A stretch of 64,000 nt of DNA, taken from Luteimonas terricola (GTDB lineage Bacteria; Pseudomonadota; Gammaproteobacteria; Xanthomonadales; Xanthomonadaceae). The DNA lies in NCBI RefSeq assembly GCF_004352845.1, contig NZ_SJRX01000001.1, positions 868,001 to 932,000 on the forward strand. The letters are read 5' to 3'. Every line of letters begins with the position of its first letter. The first letter of the stretch is position 1. Of this stretch, positions 11,120 through 19,165 are shown piece by piece. Both the position numbers and the translations under genes were made by a program. The notes below the pieces were generated by a model. That model saw only the letters and a list, made by a program, of their open reading frames with translations. It was not told where the DNA came from and ran no database searches.

Positions 11120-12517
11120 TCAGTGGCCGCCGTCGAGCGCCTTGAGCTCGCTGACCAGGGCGCTGGCCATCTCCGCGCCGTCGCCGTAGAGCATGCGCGT
11201 GTTGTCGGCATAGAACAGCGCGTTCTCGATGCCGGCGAAACCCTTGCCCTTGCCGCGCTTGATGACGATCGCGTTCTTCGACTCCACCACGTCGAGGATC
11301 GGCATGCCGTAGATCGGGCTCGCCGGGTCGGTCCTGGCGACCGGGTTGACCACGTCGTTGGCACCGATCACCAGGCTGACGTCGGTGTTGCGGAACTCGG
11401 GGTTGACGTCGTCCATGTCCACGATCAGGTCATAGGGCACGCCGGCCTCGGCCAGCAGCACGTTCATATGGCCCGGCATGCGCCCGGCCACCGGGTGGAT
11501 GGCGAACCTCACCTTCACCCCGCGCTCGATCAGGCGCTGGCTCAGCTCCCAGATCTTGTGCTGCGCCTGGGCGACGGCCATGCCGTAACCGGGCACGATC
11601 ACCACGCGCTCGGCGTAGGCCATCATCGCCGCGACGTCGGCGGCATCGATCGGCTTCTGGCTGCCGGTGATCTCCGCGGCTTCGCCGGTCGCGCCGAAGT
11701 TCGAGAACAGCACGCTCTTGATCGAGCGGTTCATGGCCTTGGCCATCAGCCGGGTCAGCAGCATGCCCGCCGCGCCAACCATGGTGCCGGCGATGATCAG
11801 GGCCTCGTTGCCCAGCACATAGCCCTCGAACGCCACCGCAAGGCCGGTCAGCGCGTTGTACAGCGAGATCACCACCGGCATGTCGGCACCGCCGATGGGC
11901 AGCGTCATGAGCACGCCCAGCGCCAGCGCCACCACGAAGAAGGCCGCAATCTGCGGCACGCCCAGGGAGTGCACCACCATGCCGCCCAGCACCACCGCGG
12001 CCAGGAACACCGCGGCATTGAACAACTGCATGCCGGGGAAGCTGTAGCGCTTGTCCATGCGCCCGTCGAGCTTGGCCCAGGCGATGATCGAACCCGACAG
12101 CGCCACCGAGCCGATCAACGCGCCCAGCACCGCCAGCACCGCCGCCGTCTGCGTGGTCGCCTGCCCCGCCGCCGACCAGCGCAGCAACTCGACCGCACCG
12201 ATCGCCGCGGCCGAACCGCCGCCGAGACCGTTGTACAGCGCCACCATCTGCGGCATGTCGGTGATCGCGACCTTCTTGCCGGAAACCCAGGCCAGCACCG
12301 TGCCCAGCGCCAGCGCGACCACCATCAGCGCGATGTTCTGCAGCCCCGGGATGAAGAAGGTGACCAGGGTCGCCAGCACCATGCCCACGCCGGCCCACTG
12401 GATGCCGCTGCGCGCGGTGCGCGGCGAGGCCATGCGCTGCAGGCCGAGCAGGAACAGGGTCGCGGCGACCAGGTAGCTGGCCTTGATCACCAGCAGGAGG
12501 ATTTCCTGGACGCTCAT
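11120..12517 (-). CDS. pntB: NAD(P) transhydrogenase subunit beta
   Basis: Membrane and NADP(H)-binding part of the proton-translocating transhydrogenase, which uses proton-motive force to make NADPH from NADH. 465 residues: about eight to nine membrane helices in the first 270 residues, then the dIII NADP(H)-binding domain with VVIVPGYGMAVAQAQHKI and the family blocks HPVAGRMPGHMNVLLAEA and VIGANDVVNP. The ATG overlaps the pntAB stop (ATGA, 12517–12514), so the two are co-translated. The alpha-1 subunit gene is not next to them but about 2 kb away. Confidence 0.96.
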   Translation of the reverse strand: MSVQEILLLVIKASYLVAATLFLLGLQRMASPRTARSGIQWAGVGMVLATLVTFFIPGLQNIALMVVALALGTVLAWVSGKKVAITDMPQMVALYNGLGGGSAAAIGAVELLRWSAAGQATTQTAAVLAVLGALIGSVALSGSIIAWAKLDGRMDKRYSFPGMQLFNAAVFLAAVVLGGMVVHSLGVPQIAAFFVVALALGVLMTLPIGGADMPVVISLYNALTGLAVAFEGYVLGNEALIIAGTMVGAAGMLLTRLMAKAMNRSIKSVLFSNFGATGEAAEITGSQKPIDAADVAAMMAYAERVVIVPGYGMAVAQAQHKIWELSQRLIERGVKVRFAIHPVAGRMPGHMNVLLAEAGVPYDLIVDMDDVNPEFRNTDVSLVIGANDVVNPVARTDPASPIYGMPILDVVESKNAIVIKRGKGKGFAGIENALFYADNTRMLYGDGAEMASALVSELKALDGGH

Positions 12518-12825
12518 GCGCCGCCCCCCTTGCCGCTTTTGGTCCTGTCGCTGGGCTTGAACATCTCGAGCATGCGCTCGGTGACGACGTAGCCGCCCGC
12601 GGCATTGCCCGCGCCCATCAGCACGGCCACGAAGCCGATCGCCTTTTCCAGCGTGGTGTCGGCGTGTCCCAGCACCACCATCGCGCCGATCAGCACGATG
12701 CCGTGGATGAAGTTCGATCCCGACATCAGCGGTGTGTGCAGGATCACCGGCACCCGCGAAATGATCACATGGCCGGCGATCGCCGCCAGCATGAAGATGT
12801 ACAGCGCCACGAATCCATCGGCCAC
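12514..12825 (-). CDS. pntAB: NAD(P) transhydrogenase subunit alpha, part 2
   Basis: Short membrane subunit (103 residues, about three helices) of the three-gene form of the transhydrogenase; it completes the proton channel with PntB. Recognised from the ALYIFMLAAIAGHVIISRVP and HTPLMSGSNFIHGIV blocks. I chose the GTG at 12825, giving MADGFVALYIF, with a GGGGAG about 9 nt upstream; the frame continues upstream but loses family character. It is first in the pntAB–pntB pair. Its usual upstream neighbour, pntAA, is displaced by an opposing three-gene operon. Confidence 0.9.
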   Translation of the reverse strand: MADGFVALYIFMLAAIAGHVIISRVPVILHTPLMSGSNFIHGIVLIGAMVVLGHADTTLEKAIGFVAVLMGAGNAAGGYVVTERMLEMFKPSDRTKSGKGGGA

Positions 12826-12991
12826 ACGTGCTCTCCCCGGACAGCCCACGCCGATCATAACCGCCCGGCGCGCCGCCGCGACCGCCAGTGTCAACCGGTC
12901 GCAGCCGCGTGCGTTGTCATTCCCGACCCCAGTAGACGCGTGCGACATGGATGGCAGCCTGCAAGCACATCGCGACGGCCCGGGGGTGGCT

Positions 12992-13564
12992 ATGCTGGAC
13001 GCCATGCCCGCGGACGCCGCCACCCGCGCCCCTGGACCGCCTGTCCCGGCGGCCGGGGCCGAGACCCTCGAGGCCTTCCTCGATGGGATCGCCGCGCGCG
13101 CCTATCGCTTCGCCGAGGCCGGCCTGCGCCACCGCGAGGACGCGCTCGACGCGGTGCAGGACGCGATGGTGAAGATGCTCGGCTATCGCGAGCGTCCTGC
13201 GGATGAATGGACGCCGCTGTTCTGGACCATCCTGCGCAGCCGCATCGTCGACGTACAGCGGCGGCGGACCCTGCGCCTGGGCTGGATGACCTCGGCCGAC
13301 GAACGCCAGGAGGCCGGCGTGGAATGGGCGGATGCCGGCCCGGATCCATCCCGCGCCCACGATGGCCAGGAGGCCTGGGGCGAGGTGGTCGCAGCGTTGC
13401 GCGACCTGCCCCGGCGCCAGCGCGAGGCCTTCGGCCTGCGCGTGCTGGAAGAGCTCGACGTGGCGACCACCGCGCGCGTCATGGGCTGCAGCGAGGGTTC
13501 GGTCAAGACACACCTGTCGCGCGCACGCGGCGCGCTGCAAAAGCGACTGGAGGATTTCCGATGA
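12992..13564 (+). CDS. ECF-type RNA polymerase sigma factor
   Basis: Extracytoplasmic-function sigma factor of about 190 residues. Region 2 is seen in the helices up to RHREDALDAVQDAMVKML and FWTILRSRIVDVQRRR, and region 4 in LPRRQREAFGLRVLEELDVA followed by the helix-turn-helix CSEGSVKTHLSRARGALQ. Start candidates are ATG 12947, 12992 and 13004; 12992 has a GGGGG-type ribosome site close upstream. The stop overlaps the next ATG (ATGA, 13561–13564). Downstream genes encode a one-helix membrane protein and a periplasmic helical protein, the usual layout for a regulated ECF factor. Confidence 0.88.
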   Translation: MLDAMPADAATRAPGPPVPAAGAETLEAFLDGIAARAYRFAEAGLRHREDALDAVQDAMVKMLGYRERPADEWTPLFWTILRSRIVDVQRRRTLRLGWMTSADERQEAGVEWADAGPDPSRAHDGQEAWGEVVAALRDLPRRQREAFGLRVLEELDVATTARVMGCSEGSVKTHLSRARGALQKRLEDFR

Positions 13565-13941
13565 ACGACAAGCGCCAAGACGACTTCGACCGGAGCATGC
13601 GGGCACTGCACGCACAGGCGGTCGAACAGGTCCCGTCGCGCACGCTGTACGCACTGCGCGTACGCCGCGAAAACGCCGCGAAAACGCCGGCCCGCCCGCT
13701 CCATCGCGCCGCCGGCTGGTGGCTGGCGGCAGCCTGCGCGGCGGTGTTCGCACTGGCCATCGGGCTGCGCCAGCCCGGCCTGGAACCCGCACCCGCGGGC
13801 GAGTCCGTCCCCACGCTGGCGGCGGCCACCGAGGCCGTCGAGGCGGCCACGTATGACGAAGGCTTCGCCGCCCTCGACGAAGACCCCGACCTGTTCCTGT
13901 GGCTCGCCGCCCAGGACAGCCAGATCCTGGCCATGGAGTGA
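13561..13941 (+). CDS. DUF3619 single-pass membrane protein
   Basis: 126 residues: a charged cytoplasmic N-terminus of about 48 residues (FDRSMRALHAQAVEQVPSRT), one membrane helix (about 52–68, WWLAAACAAVFALAIGL), and an acidic periplasmic tail ending DLFLWLAAQDSQILAME. Matches DUF3619 as I recall it, a family found behind such sigma factors. The topology and the ATGA overlap with the sigma gene make an anti-sigma role plausible, but I see no classical zinc anti-sigma (HxxxCxxC) motif, so this remains inference. Confidence 0.78.
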   Translation: MNDKRQDDFDRSMRALHAQAVEQVPSRTLYALRVRRENAAKTPARPLHRAAGWWLAAACAAVFALAIGLRQPGLEPAPAGESVPTLAAATEAVEAATYDEGFAALDEDPDLFLWLAAQDSQILAME

Positions 13942-13946
13942 GCACC

Positions 13947-14399
13947 ATGCCGAACATCCGCACCCGATCGATCGCCGTTCTCCTGCTGCCCCTGGCCCTG
14001 GCCTTCGCGCTGCCCGCCGTCGCCCAGCCCGCGGACGGCGCTTCGCCGCCGCCGGCCTGGGACCAGCTCACCCAGGCCCAGCGCGACGCGCTGATCGCCC
14101 CCGTGCGCCAGCGCTGGAACGACCATCCGGAAAAGCGCGCGCACATGCTGGCCCACGCCGAACGCTGGCAGGACATGGATCCCGGGCAGCGCGAGCGCGC
14201 CCGCCGCGGCGCCGAACGCTGGCGGAAGATGGATCCCGACAAGCGCGAGGCGATGCGCGCGCTCTACGCACGGCTGCGAACGCTGCCCGAGGCCGAGCGC
14301 GCTGCCCTGCGCGAAGAGTGGCGTGCAATGGGCCCGGAACAGCGACGTGCCTGGAGCAAGGCCAACCCGGCCCCGCCCGAGGCATCCGGGGACCGTTGA
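13947..14399 (+). CDS. DUF3106 periplasmic helical protein
   Basis: 150 residues: a signal peptide (1–26, ending AVA) then a highly charged helical domain with repeated W..M.P..R/K motifs (WQDMDPGQRERARRGAERW, RKMDPDKREAMRALYARL, WRAMGPEQRRAW), the DUF3106 pattern. Third gene of the sigma operon. The start could also be the GTG at 13938, which overlaps the DUF3619 stop. The repeated helical periplasmic design recalls stress or metal sensor proteins of the Spy/CpxP/CnrX kind, which is analogy only. Confidence 0.8.
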   Translation: MPNIRTRSIAVLLLPLALAFALPAVAQPADGASPPPAWDQLTQAQRDALIAPVRQRWNDHPEKRAHMLAHAERWQDMDPGQRERARRGAERWRKMDPDKREAMRALYARLRTLPEAERAALREEWRAMGPEQRRAWSKANPAPPEASGDR

Positions 14400-14435
14400 A
14401 CAGGCTTGATCAGGCCGCGCCGCCCGGCGCGGAGC

Positions 14436-14460
14436 GCGGCTGACGCCAGCCGCCTTTTTT
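14436..14460 (+). terminator. Intrinsic terminator of the sigma-factor operon
   Basis: Stem GCGGCTG (14436–14442) and CAGCCGC (14447–14453), loop ACGC, followed by a C and six T (14455–14460). A textbook Rho-independent terminator 37 nt after the DUF3106 stop. Confidence 0.88.
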
Positions 14461-14540
14461 GGTTCATCTCCGAACTCCGGGGAACCGGTTCGACGAGGAG
14501 TGTCTGCCTCTTTCGCTACGCCTCGCGGTGACCTGGGGGG

Positions 14541-14645
14541 CCCCGCCGTGGCCGGGAGGCCTTCGCGGCTTCGCCCCCGGCTTCCGCCTGGCGGAGGATG
14601 CCTCCTCCTTGACTTCCCCGCGATGGCCTCCCGGCCACGACGGGG
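14541..14645 (+). repeat. Structured repeat copy E1 (outer and inner stem, conserved core)
   Basis: Imperfect palindromic element in the 483-bp stretch (14400–14882) that has no gene. Outer arms 14541–14561 and 14625–14645 pair over 21 bp with one mismatch. Inside lie CCCCCGGC (14574–14581), a small inner hairpin TCCGC-CTG-GCGGA (14583–14595), and the core GCCTCCTCCTTGACTT (14600–14615). A second copy in opposite orientation lies at 14713–14808. The rest of the stretch (14461–14540, 14646–14712, 14809–14882) shows no coding signal, only a GAACCGGTTC palindrome near 14482. Confidence 0.85.
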
Positions 14646-14712
14646 CTCGGCGTTGCTGCAGGTGCGCGGGTGACCAGCTTGCGCTCCTCGGGCCACCGCG
14701 TATTGTTGCGCA

Positions 14713-14808
14713 CCGGGTGCCAAGGCCCTTGAGAGCGAAGTCAAGGAGGAGGCGATGGCCGCAGGCCAGCGCCGGGGGACATGAGCGCTCAAGGGCCTTG
14801 GCACCCGG
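14713..14808 (-). repeat. Structured repeat copy E2, inverted relative to E1
   Basis: Outer arms 14713–14733 and 14788–14808 are perfect 21-bp complements but unrelated in sequence to the arms of E1. Read on the minus strand it has the same order as E1: arm, CCCCCGGC, inner hairpin TGGCC-TGC-GGCCA (14756–14768), the identical 16-nt core (14738–14753), then the second arm. On the plus strand the core holds AAGGAGG followed 5 nt later by an ATG and a nine-codon frame. It lies 75 bp beyond the pntAA stop. Confidence 0.85.
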
Positions 14809-14882
14809 CGCCCGCGCTCTAGCTATGGCGCGCCATTCCCTCAGTTGGGAGAAGAACCTTTTTTTCGACAGCAGCTGCCGGC

Positions 14883-15977
14883 TCAGCCTTCGCGCGGCGG
14901 CCAGACCGTCTTCGCCAGCAGTTCATCCTCCCAGTCGAAGGCGAGCGCGCCTTCGGAGACCAGCAGGCTGGCGAAATTGAACGCGTTGCGCGCGAACATC
15001 TCGCTGGCATGCAGGGCGCCGCTGCTGGCCAGGTTCAACGGCCCGGCCACGGTGACGCCGCCGGCGTCGATGGTCTCGCCGGGGCGCGTGAGTTCGCAGT
15101 TGCCGCCGGTCTCGGCAGCCAGATCGACGATCACGCTGCCCGGCGCCATGCCCTCGACCATGGACGCGGTGATGATCCGAGGCGCCGGACGCCCGGGCAC
15201 CGCCGCGGTGCAGACGATGGCGTCGATGCCGCGCAGGTGCTCGCCCAGGCGGCGCTGCTGCTCGGCGCGCTCCTCCTCGGTCAACGCCCGCGCGTAGCCG
15301 CCCTCGCCCGCGGCGCTCACGCCGAGGTCGAGGAAGCGGCCGCCCAGCGATTCGATCTGTTCGCGCGTTTCAGGACGCACGTCGAAGCATTCCACCTGCG
15401 CGCCCAGCCGGCGCGCGGTGGCGACCGCCTGCAGGCCGGCCACGCCGGCACCGATCACGAGCACCTTCGACGGCCGGATGGTGCCGGCCGCGGTGGTGAG
15501 CATGGGGAAGAAGCGCGGTGCCAGCTGGGCGGCGATCAGCACCGCCTTGTAGCCGGCCATTCCCGCCTGCGAGCTGAGCACGTCCATCGCCTGCGCACGC
15601 GTGGTGCGCGGCAGGCGCTCGAGCGGAAACGCGACCAGGCCGCGCGAGCGGATCGCTTCGGCACGCGCCGGATCCCCTTCCGGCTGCAGCTGGCCGATGA
15701 TCGCGGCACCTTCGCGCAGCGTTGCCAGCACATCGGGCGCCGGCGCCTGCACGCAGAGCACCAGGTCGGCGCCGGACAGCGCCGCCGAGGCGTCGTCGAC
15801 CAGGGTCGCACCGGCGGTGGCATAGGCCTCGTCGGGGAAATGAGCAAGTGCGCCAAGGCCGCGCTCGACCGCCACCGTGGCGCCGGCGGCCACCAGCTTC
15901 CTGCAGGTTTCGGGGGTCAAGGCAACCCGTCGTTCACCGGGCGCGGACTCGCGCACTACGCCTATGCTCACTGCCAT
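14883..15977 (-). CDS. pntAA: NAD(P) transhydrogenase subunit alpha, part 1
   Basis: Soluble NAD(H)-binding dI subunit of the proton-translocating transhydrogenase. 364 residues, normal for the separate alpha-1 subunit. Signatures: N-terminal IGVVRESAPGERRVALTPE, the RxQAMDVLSSQAGMAGYKAV block, and the NAD Rossmann segment KVLVIGAGVAGLQAVATARR. It is on the same strand as pntAB–pntB but separated from them by 2.06 kb with an opposing ECF operon and two structured repeats. It follows the DUF1631 gene by 62 bp on the same strand. Confidence 0.95.
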   Translation of the reverse strand: MAVSIGVVRESAPGERRVALTPETCRKLVAAGATVAVERGLGALAHFPDEAYATAGATLVDDASAALSGADLVLCVQAPAPDVLATLREGAAIIGQLQPEGDPARAEAIRSRGLVAFPLERLPRTTRAQAMDVLSSQAGMAGYKAVLIAAQLAPRFFPMLTTAAGTIRPSKVLVIGAGVAGLQAVATARRLGAQVECFDVRPETREQIESLGGRFLDLGVSAAGEGGYARALTEEERAEQQRRLGEHLRGIDAIVCTAAVPGRPAPRIITASMVEGMAPGSVIVDLAAETGGNCELTRPGETIDAGGVTVAGPLNLASSGALHASEMFARNAFNFASLLVSEGALAFDWEDELLAKTVWPPREG

Positions 15978-16039
15978 GCCCGCTCCCCGGTTTGCGCTGC
16001 GGCCATCCTAGCGAAAGCGCCGGCGGCGTGCGATGCGGC

Positions 16040-18496
16040 TCAGCGCTCGTTCACCTGCTTCTTCGGATTGAGGTGCTGCCAGACCTGGCGCATGGCCTCG
16101 TCGAAGGGGGCGTCATTGGACCGCACCACCACCCGGCCGGCGGCGACCAGGGCAGTGAGCTCTTCCGGCGAGACCACCATCCTGCGCGCCCCGCGACGGT
16201 TGACCACCAGGAAACGCCCGGTCAGCGGGCTGACCCAGGCGATCCGGGCCGCGGTTTCGTGGCCGCCACCATCGATCAGGCGCAGGCCCTGGCCAACCCT
16301 GAGCCGGCGCATGCGTGCGGCGACCTCGGGATCGAAATCGAGGGTGTCGGTGCCGCCTGCGAGCTGCAGCCCCGAGAGTGTGGACGCGTCGTCCACACCG
16401 CCCTCGGCGTCATCGGCCGGTGCTTCCGGGCGATGCACCTTGCGCGGCGCATCGGGCAGGCCCAATGCGGAGATGATCCGCGCCATGGCGTCGCGGGCGG
16501 CGGTGGCATCCATGCCGCAGCTCGAATAGCACTCGCCCAGCGGCACCTGCAGCGCCAGCAGTTGCTCGGCAACCACGCGGCCACGGGCCTGCGCGGCGTC
16601 GGCGTCCACCTGGACCATGGCGTCGCCCAGGGCGATGGCCTGGTGGTGGCGGGCGGTGCCCGGCCCGTCGCGCAGCCAGGCCTGGGTGAGGTGATGGCGC
16701 CAGTTGCGGTCGAGGAACTGCGCCACCGACGCCGTCAGGGCGCGCTCGGACAGCCGCGATGCGACGAGCTCGGCGGCATGCGCACGCGCCTGCTGCAGGC
16801 GTTCGCGGCCATGGATGGCCTCGGCCGCGCGCTTCTCGGCCAGATCGGTGCGGCGGCGCTGCTGCTCGAGCTGGTCGCGCAGCTCGCTGGAGGCGAGTTC
16901 GAAGATGGCCTGGTCGTCGTCGTACTCTTCGACCACGCGATCGACCGCGCGCTCGGCACGGTCGAGGGTCTCGCGGTCCTGCGGGGTCTCGCCGGCGTTG
17001 CCGTCGCAGGCCTCGGTCAGCACGTCGAGCATGCGCCGCGCCGGGTGGCTGCGGCGGTTGAACATGGAGTCGTCGGTGAGCGCCACTTTCAGGTAGGGCA
17101 CCACCAGGCGACCGAAGAAGTCACGCGCGCGGTCCTCGAGATCGTTGGCGTCGTTGATCGAACTGAACAACATGCCCACCAGGTCGATCGCGTCTTCCTC
17201 GTCGACGCTGAAGTGCGTGGCGTCGGCATCCAGGCCGAGCTGGCGCACGCCACCGAGGATGGCCTCGCGCATGACCCGGGTGAGTTCGCGGGCATCGCTG
17301 GCGGCGAGCGCGCGGGAATACGGGGCGGAATCATCGCCCTGCAGGATCTGGGCGACGTTGAGCAGGTCCTCGGTGCGCAGCACTCCGGCGCCGGCAGGCA
17401 TGTCTGCATCCCCCGCGGATGAAGCCTCCGTCTCGTCGCCCGTATCGGCCGCGTCGGCACCCGCGGCACGCCAGTGCGCGAGCTGTTCACGGACCACGTC
17501 GCGGTAGCGCGGCGGACGCCCTCCGGCGGACGCGGCATGCAGCGCACTCGCGGCGATCGAGGCGCCGATGCCGCCGCCGGCTCCCGCTCCACCGCCACCC
17601 ACGCCACTGCCGTCCATCGCTGCGCCAGGGACGCCGCCGCGCCCACCGCCGCCCGGGACCCCGCCAAGGTGTTCCACCGTGCCGCCATCGGGAACCCAGC
17701 CAGCCTCGCCGCTGCCGGCCTGCGCCGCGCCGCCGACCTGCTGGCCGGGCTGGCCCGGAGGCTGGCCGGACTGCTGGCCGGGGCCGCCCCGCCCTCCGGC
17801 ACGAGTGCGTCCGGAGCCGCCCGCATCGTCACGCGACTGCACGCCGAAGCCTGCGCCCCCGAGCAGTTCGTTGAGCTTTTCGTAGAGATCGCCCAGCACT
17901 TCGGGCAGGCGCTTGTCGAACTGGTTGAACACCAGCGGACGCAGGCCGCGGGTCAGGTCCTCTGCGCCGAAGAGGTCGACGAAGGCGGCCACCGCCGCCT
18001 CCGGGCGCACCGGGTTCGCGCGCTTGCCTTCGACGCCCAGCGCCGCGGCAAGCGCCTGCATGCGCTCGTCGAGCTGCTCCAGCGGATGCAGGAACTGGTG
18101 GTCGAGGAGTTCGGTGGTGTGCTGGCCGGCCAGATGGATCTCGAGTTCGCCTTCGGACATCAGGCTCAGCGACTTGTCGTCCGTACGTGCCACCGGCGGC
18201 TCGCGCCAGGAGTCGAACTCGCGCTCAAGCACTTCGCGGTAGCGGGTGGCCAGCTCCAGTGCACGGTGGCCCAGGGCCATCACCGCCATGCGGTCGTCCT
18301 GCGCGCCGCTGTAGTCGTGCCCGGCCAGCGCCTCCAGGCGCACCTGCTCTTCGATCGTGCCCCAGAAGCCCGACAGCACGCCGCCCAGTTCGGTCACCGT
18401 TTCGCGCCTGACGGCCTCGAACAGGCGGGCGGGATCGCGCATTCCGCCCTGGCGGGACCGGGGGGACGGGTAGGCGCGGGGTTCTTCTGCGATCAT
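16040..18496 (-). CDS. DUF1631 family protein
   Basis: Large cytoplasmic protein of 818 residues, DUF1631 family, function unknown. The N-terminal helical part covers about 1–212 (LLDHQFLHPLEQLDERMQAL, PLVFNQFDKRLPEVL). A glycine-rich low-complexity linker fills about 213–312. A second helical part runs about 330–660 (LVGMLFSSINDANDLEDRAR, RRSHPARRMLDVLTEAC), and the C-terminus has the family's beta-rich segment with RIAWVSPLTGRFLVVNRRG. The start MIAEEPRAYP is chosen because earlier codons lie in the promoter shared with the divergent nitroreductase. The glycine linker is unusually long and probably lineage-specific. Confidence 0.85.
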   Translation of the reverse strand: MIAEEPRAYPSPRSRQGGMRDPARLFEAVRRETVTELGGVLSGFWGTIEEQVRLEALAGHDYSGAQDDRMAVMALGHRALELATRYREVLEREFDSWREPPVARTDDKSLSLMSEGELEIHLAGQHTTELLDHQFLHPLEQLDERMQALAAALGVEGKRANPVRPEAAVAAFVDLFGAEDLTRGLRPLVFNQFDKRLPEVLGDLYEKLNELLGGAGFGVQSRDDAGGSGRTRAGGRGGPGQQSGQPPGQPGQQVGGAAQAGSGEAGWVPDGGTVEHLGGVPGGGGRGGVPGAAMDGSGVGGGGAGAGGGIGASIAASALHAASAGGRPPRYRDVVREQLAHWRAAGADAADTGDETEASSAGDADMPAGAGVLRTEDLLNVAQILQGDDSAPYSRALAASDARELTRVMREAILGGVRQLGLDADATHFSVDEEDAIDLVGMLFSSINDANDLEDRARDFFGRLVVPYLKVALTDDSMFNRRSHPARRMLDVLTEACDGNAGETPQDRETLDRAERAVDRVVEEYDDDQAIFELASSELRDQLEQQRRRTDLAEKRAAEAIHGRERLQQARAHAAELVASRLSERALTASVAQFLDRNWRHHLTQAWLRDGPGTARHHQAIALGDAMVQVDADAAQARGRVVAEQLLALQVPLGECYSSCGMDATAARDAMARIISALGLPDAPRKVHRPEAPADDAEGGVDDASTLSGLQLAGGTDTLDFDPEVAARMRRLRVGQGLRLIDGGGHETAARIAWVSPLTGRFLVVNRRGARRMVVSPEELTALVAAGRVVVRSNDAPFDEAMRQVWQHLNPKKQVNER

Positions 18497-18544
18497 CTGG
18501 ATGCGTCCGGTGCTGGGGGATGCACCCACTCGTACCATCCCTGA

Positions 18545-19165
18545 ATGGAGCCATTGACGTCTGTGACTGCAATCGCAAATAGCCCAAGTTCCACCGCCCT
18601 GTCCGCTCTCGACGCCCGGCGCTCGGTGCCCGCGAGGAAGCTCGCGGAGCCCGGCCCGACCGCATCCGAGCTCCAGCGCATGCTCGCCTCCGCGGTGCGG
18701 GTGCCCGATCACGGCAGGCGCGTGCCGTTCCGCTTCCTGTCGATCGCCGGCGACGCGCGCGCCACGCTGGGCGACGCGGTTGCCGCGCGGGGCCTGGAGC
18801 TGCATCCCGATGCCGACGAGGCCGCCGTCGACAAGGATCGCGCCCGCTTCTCACATGCGCCACTGGTGGTGGTGGTCGTGGCGGTGCTCGACCCCGACGA
18901 CGACGCGATCCCGGAGCAGGAACGCCTGCTCAGCGCGGGCTGCGCCTGCTTCGCCCTGCTGCAGGCAGCGCAGGGGCTCGGATTCGGTGCCACATGGCTG
19001 ACCGGCTGGCCGGCCTACGACCCGGCGGTGCACGCACTGCTCGGTCTCGGCGCGCATGAGTGCGTCGCCGGCTTCATCCACATCGGCACGCCGACCTTCG
19101 AGCCGCCCGAACGCGCGCGCCCCGACCCCGCCGCGCTGCTGCGCGAGTGGGTGCCGGCGGCGTGA
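18545..19165 (+). CDS. Nitroreductase family protein
   Basis: FMN-dependent nitroreductase-fold protein of 206 residues, close in length and pattern to YdjA-type members. FMN-contact patterns are the RRSVPARKL segment near residue 25 and the later LGFGATWLTGWPAYDPAV. The physiological substrate is unknown. It is divergent from the DUF1631 gene and its stop overlaps the GTG start of the exonuclease gene (GTGA at 19162–19165), so the two form an operon. Confidence 0.87.
   Translation: MEPLTSVTAIANSPSSTALSALDARRSVPARKLAEPGPTASELQRMLASAVRVPDHGRRVPFRFLSIAGDARATLGDAVAARGLELHPDADEAAVDKDRARFSHAPLVVVVVAVLDPDDDAIPEQERLLSAGCACFALLQAAQGLGFGATWLTGWPAYDPAVHALLGLGAHECVAGFIHIGTPTFEPPERARPDPAALLREWVPAA

Noticed and set aside
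14459-14980. 173-codon plus-strand frame over the structured repeats
   Set aside because: It spans the hairpin elements and runs into pntAA antisense; no ribosome site or coding pattern, better explained as repeat sequence without stops.
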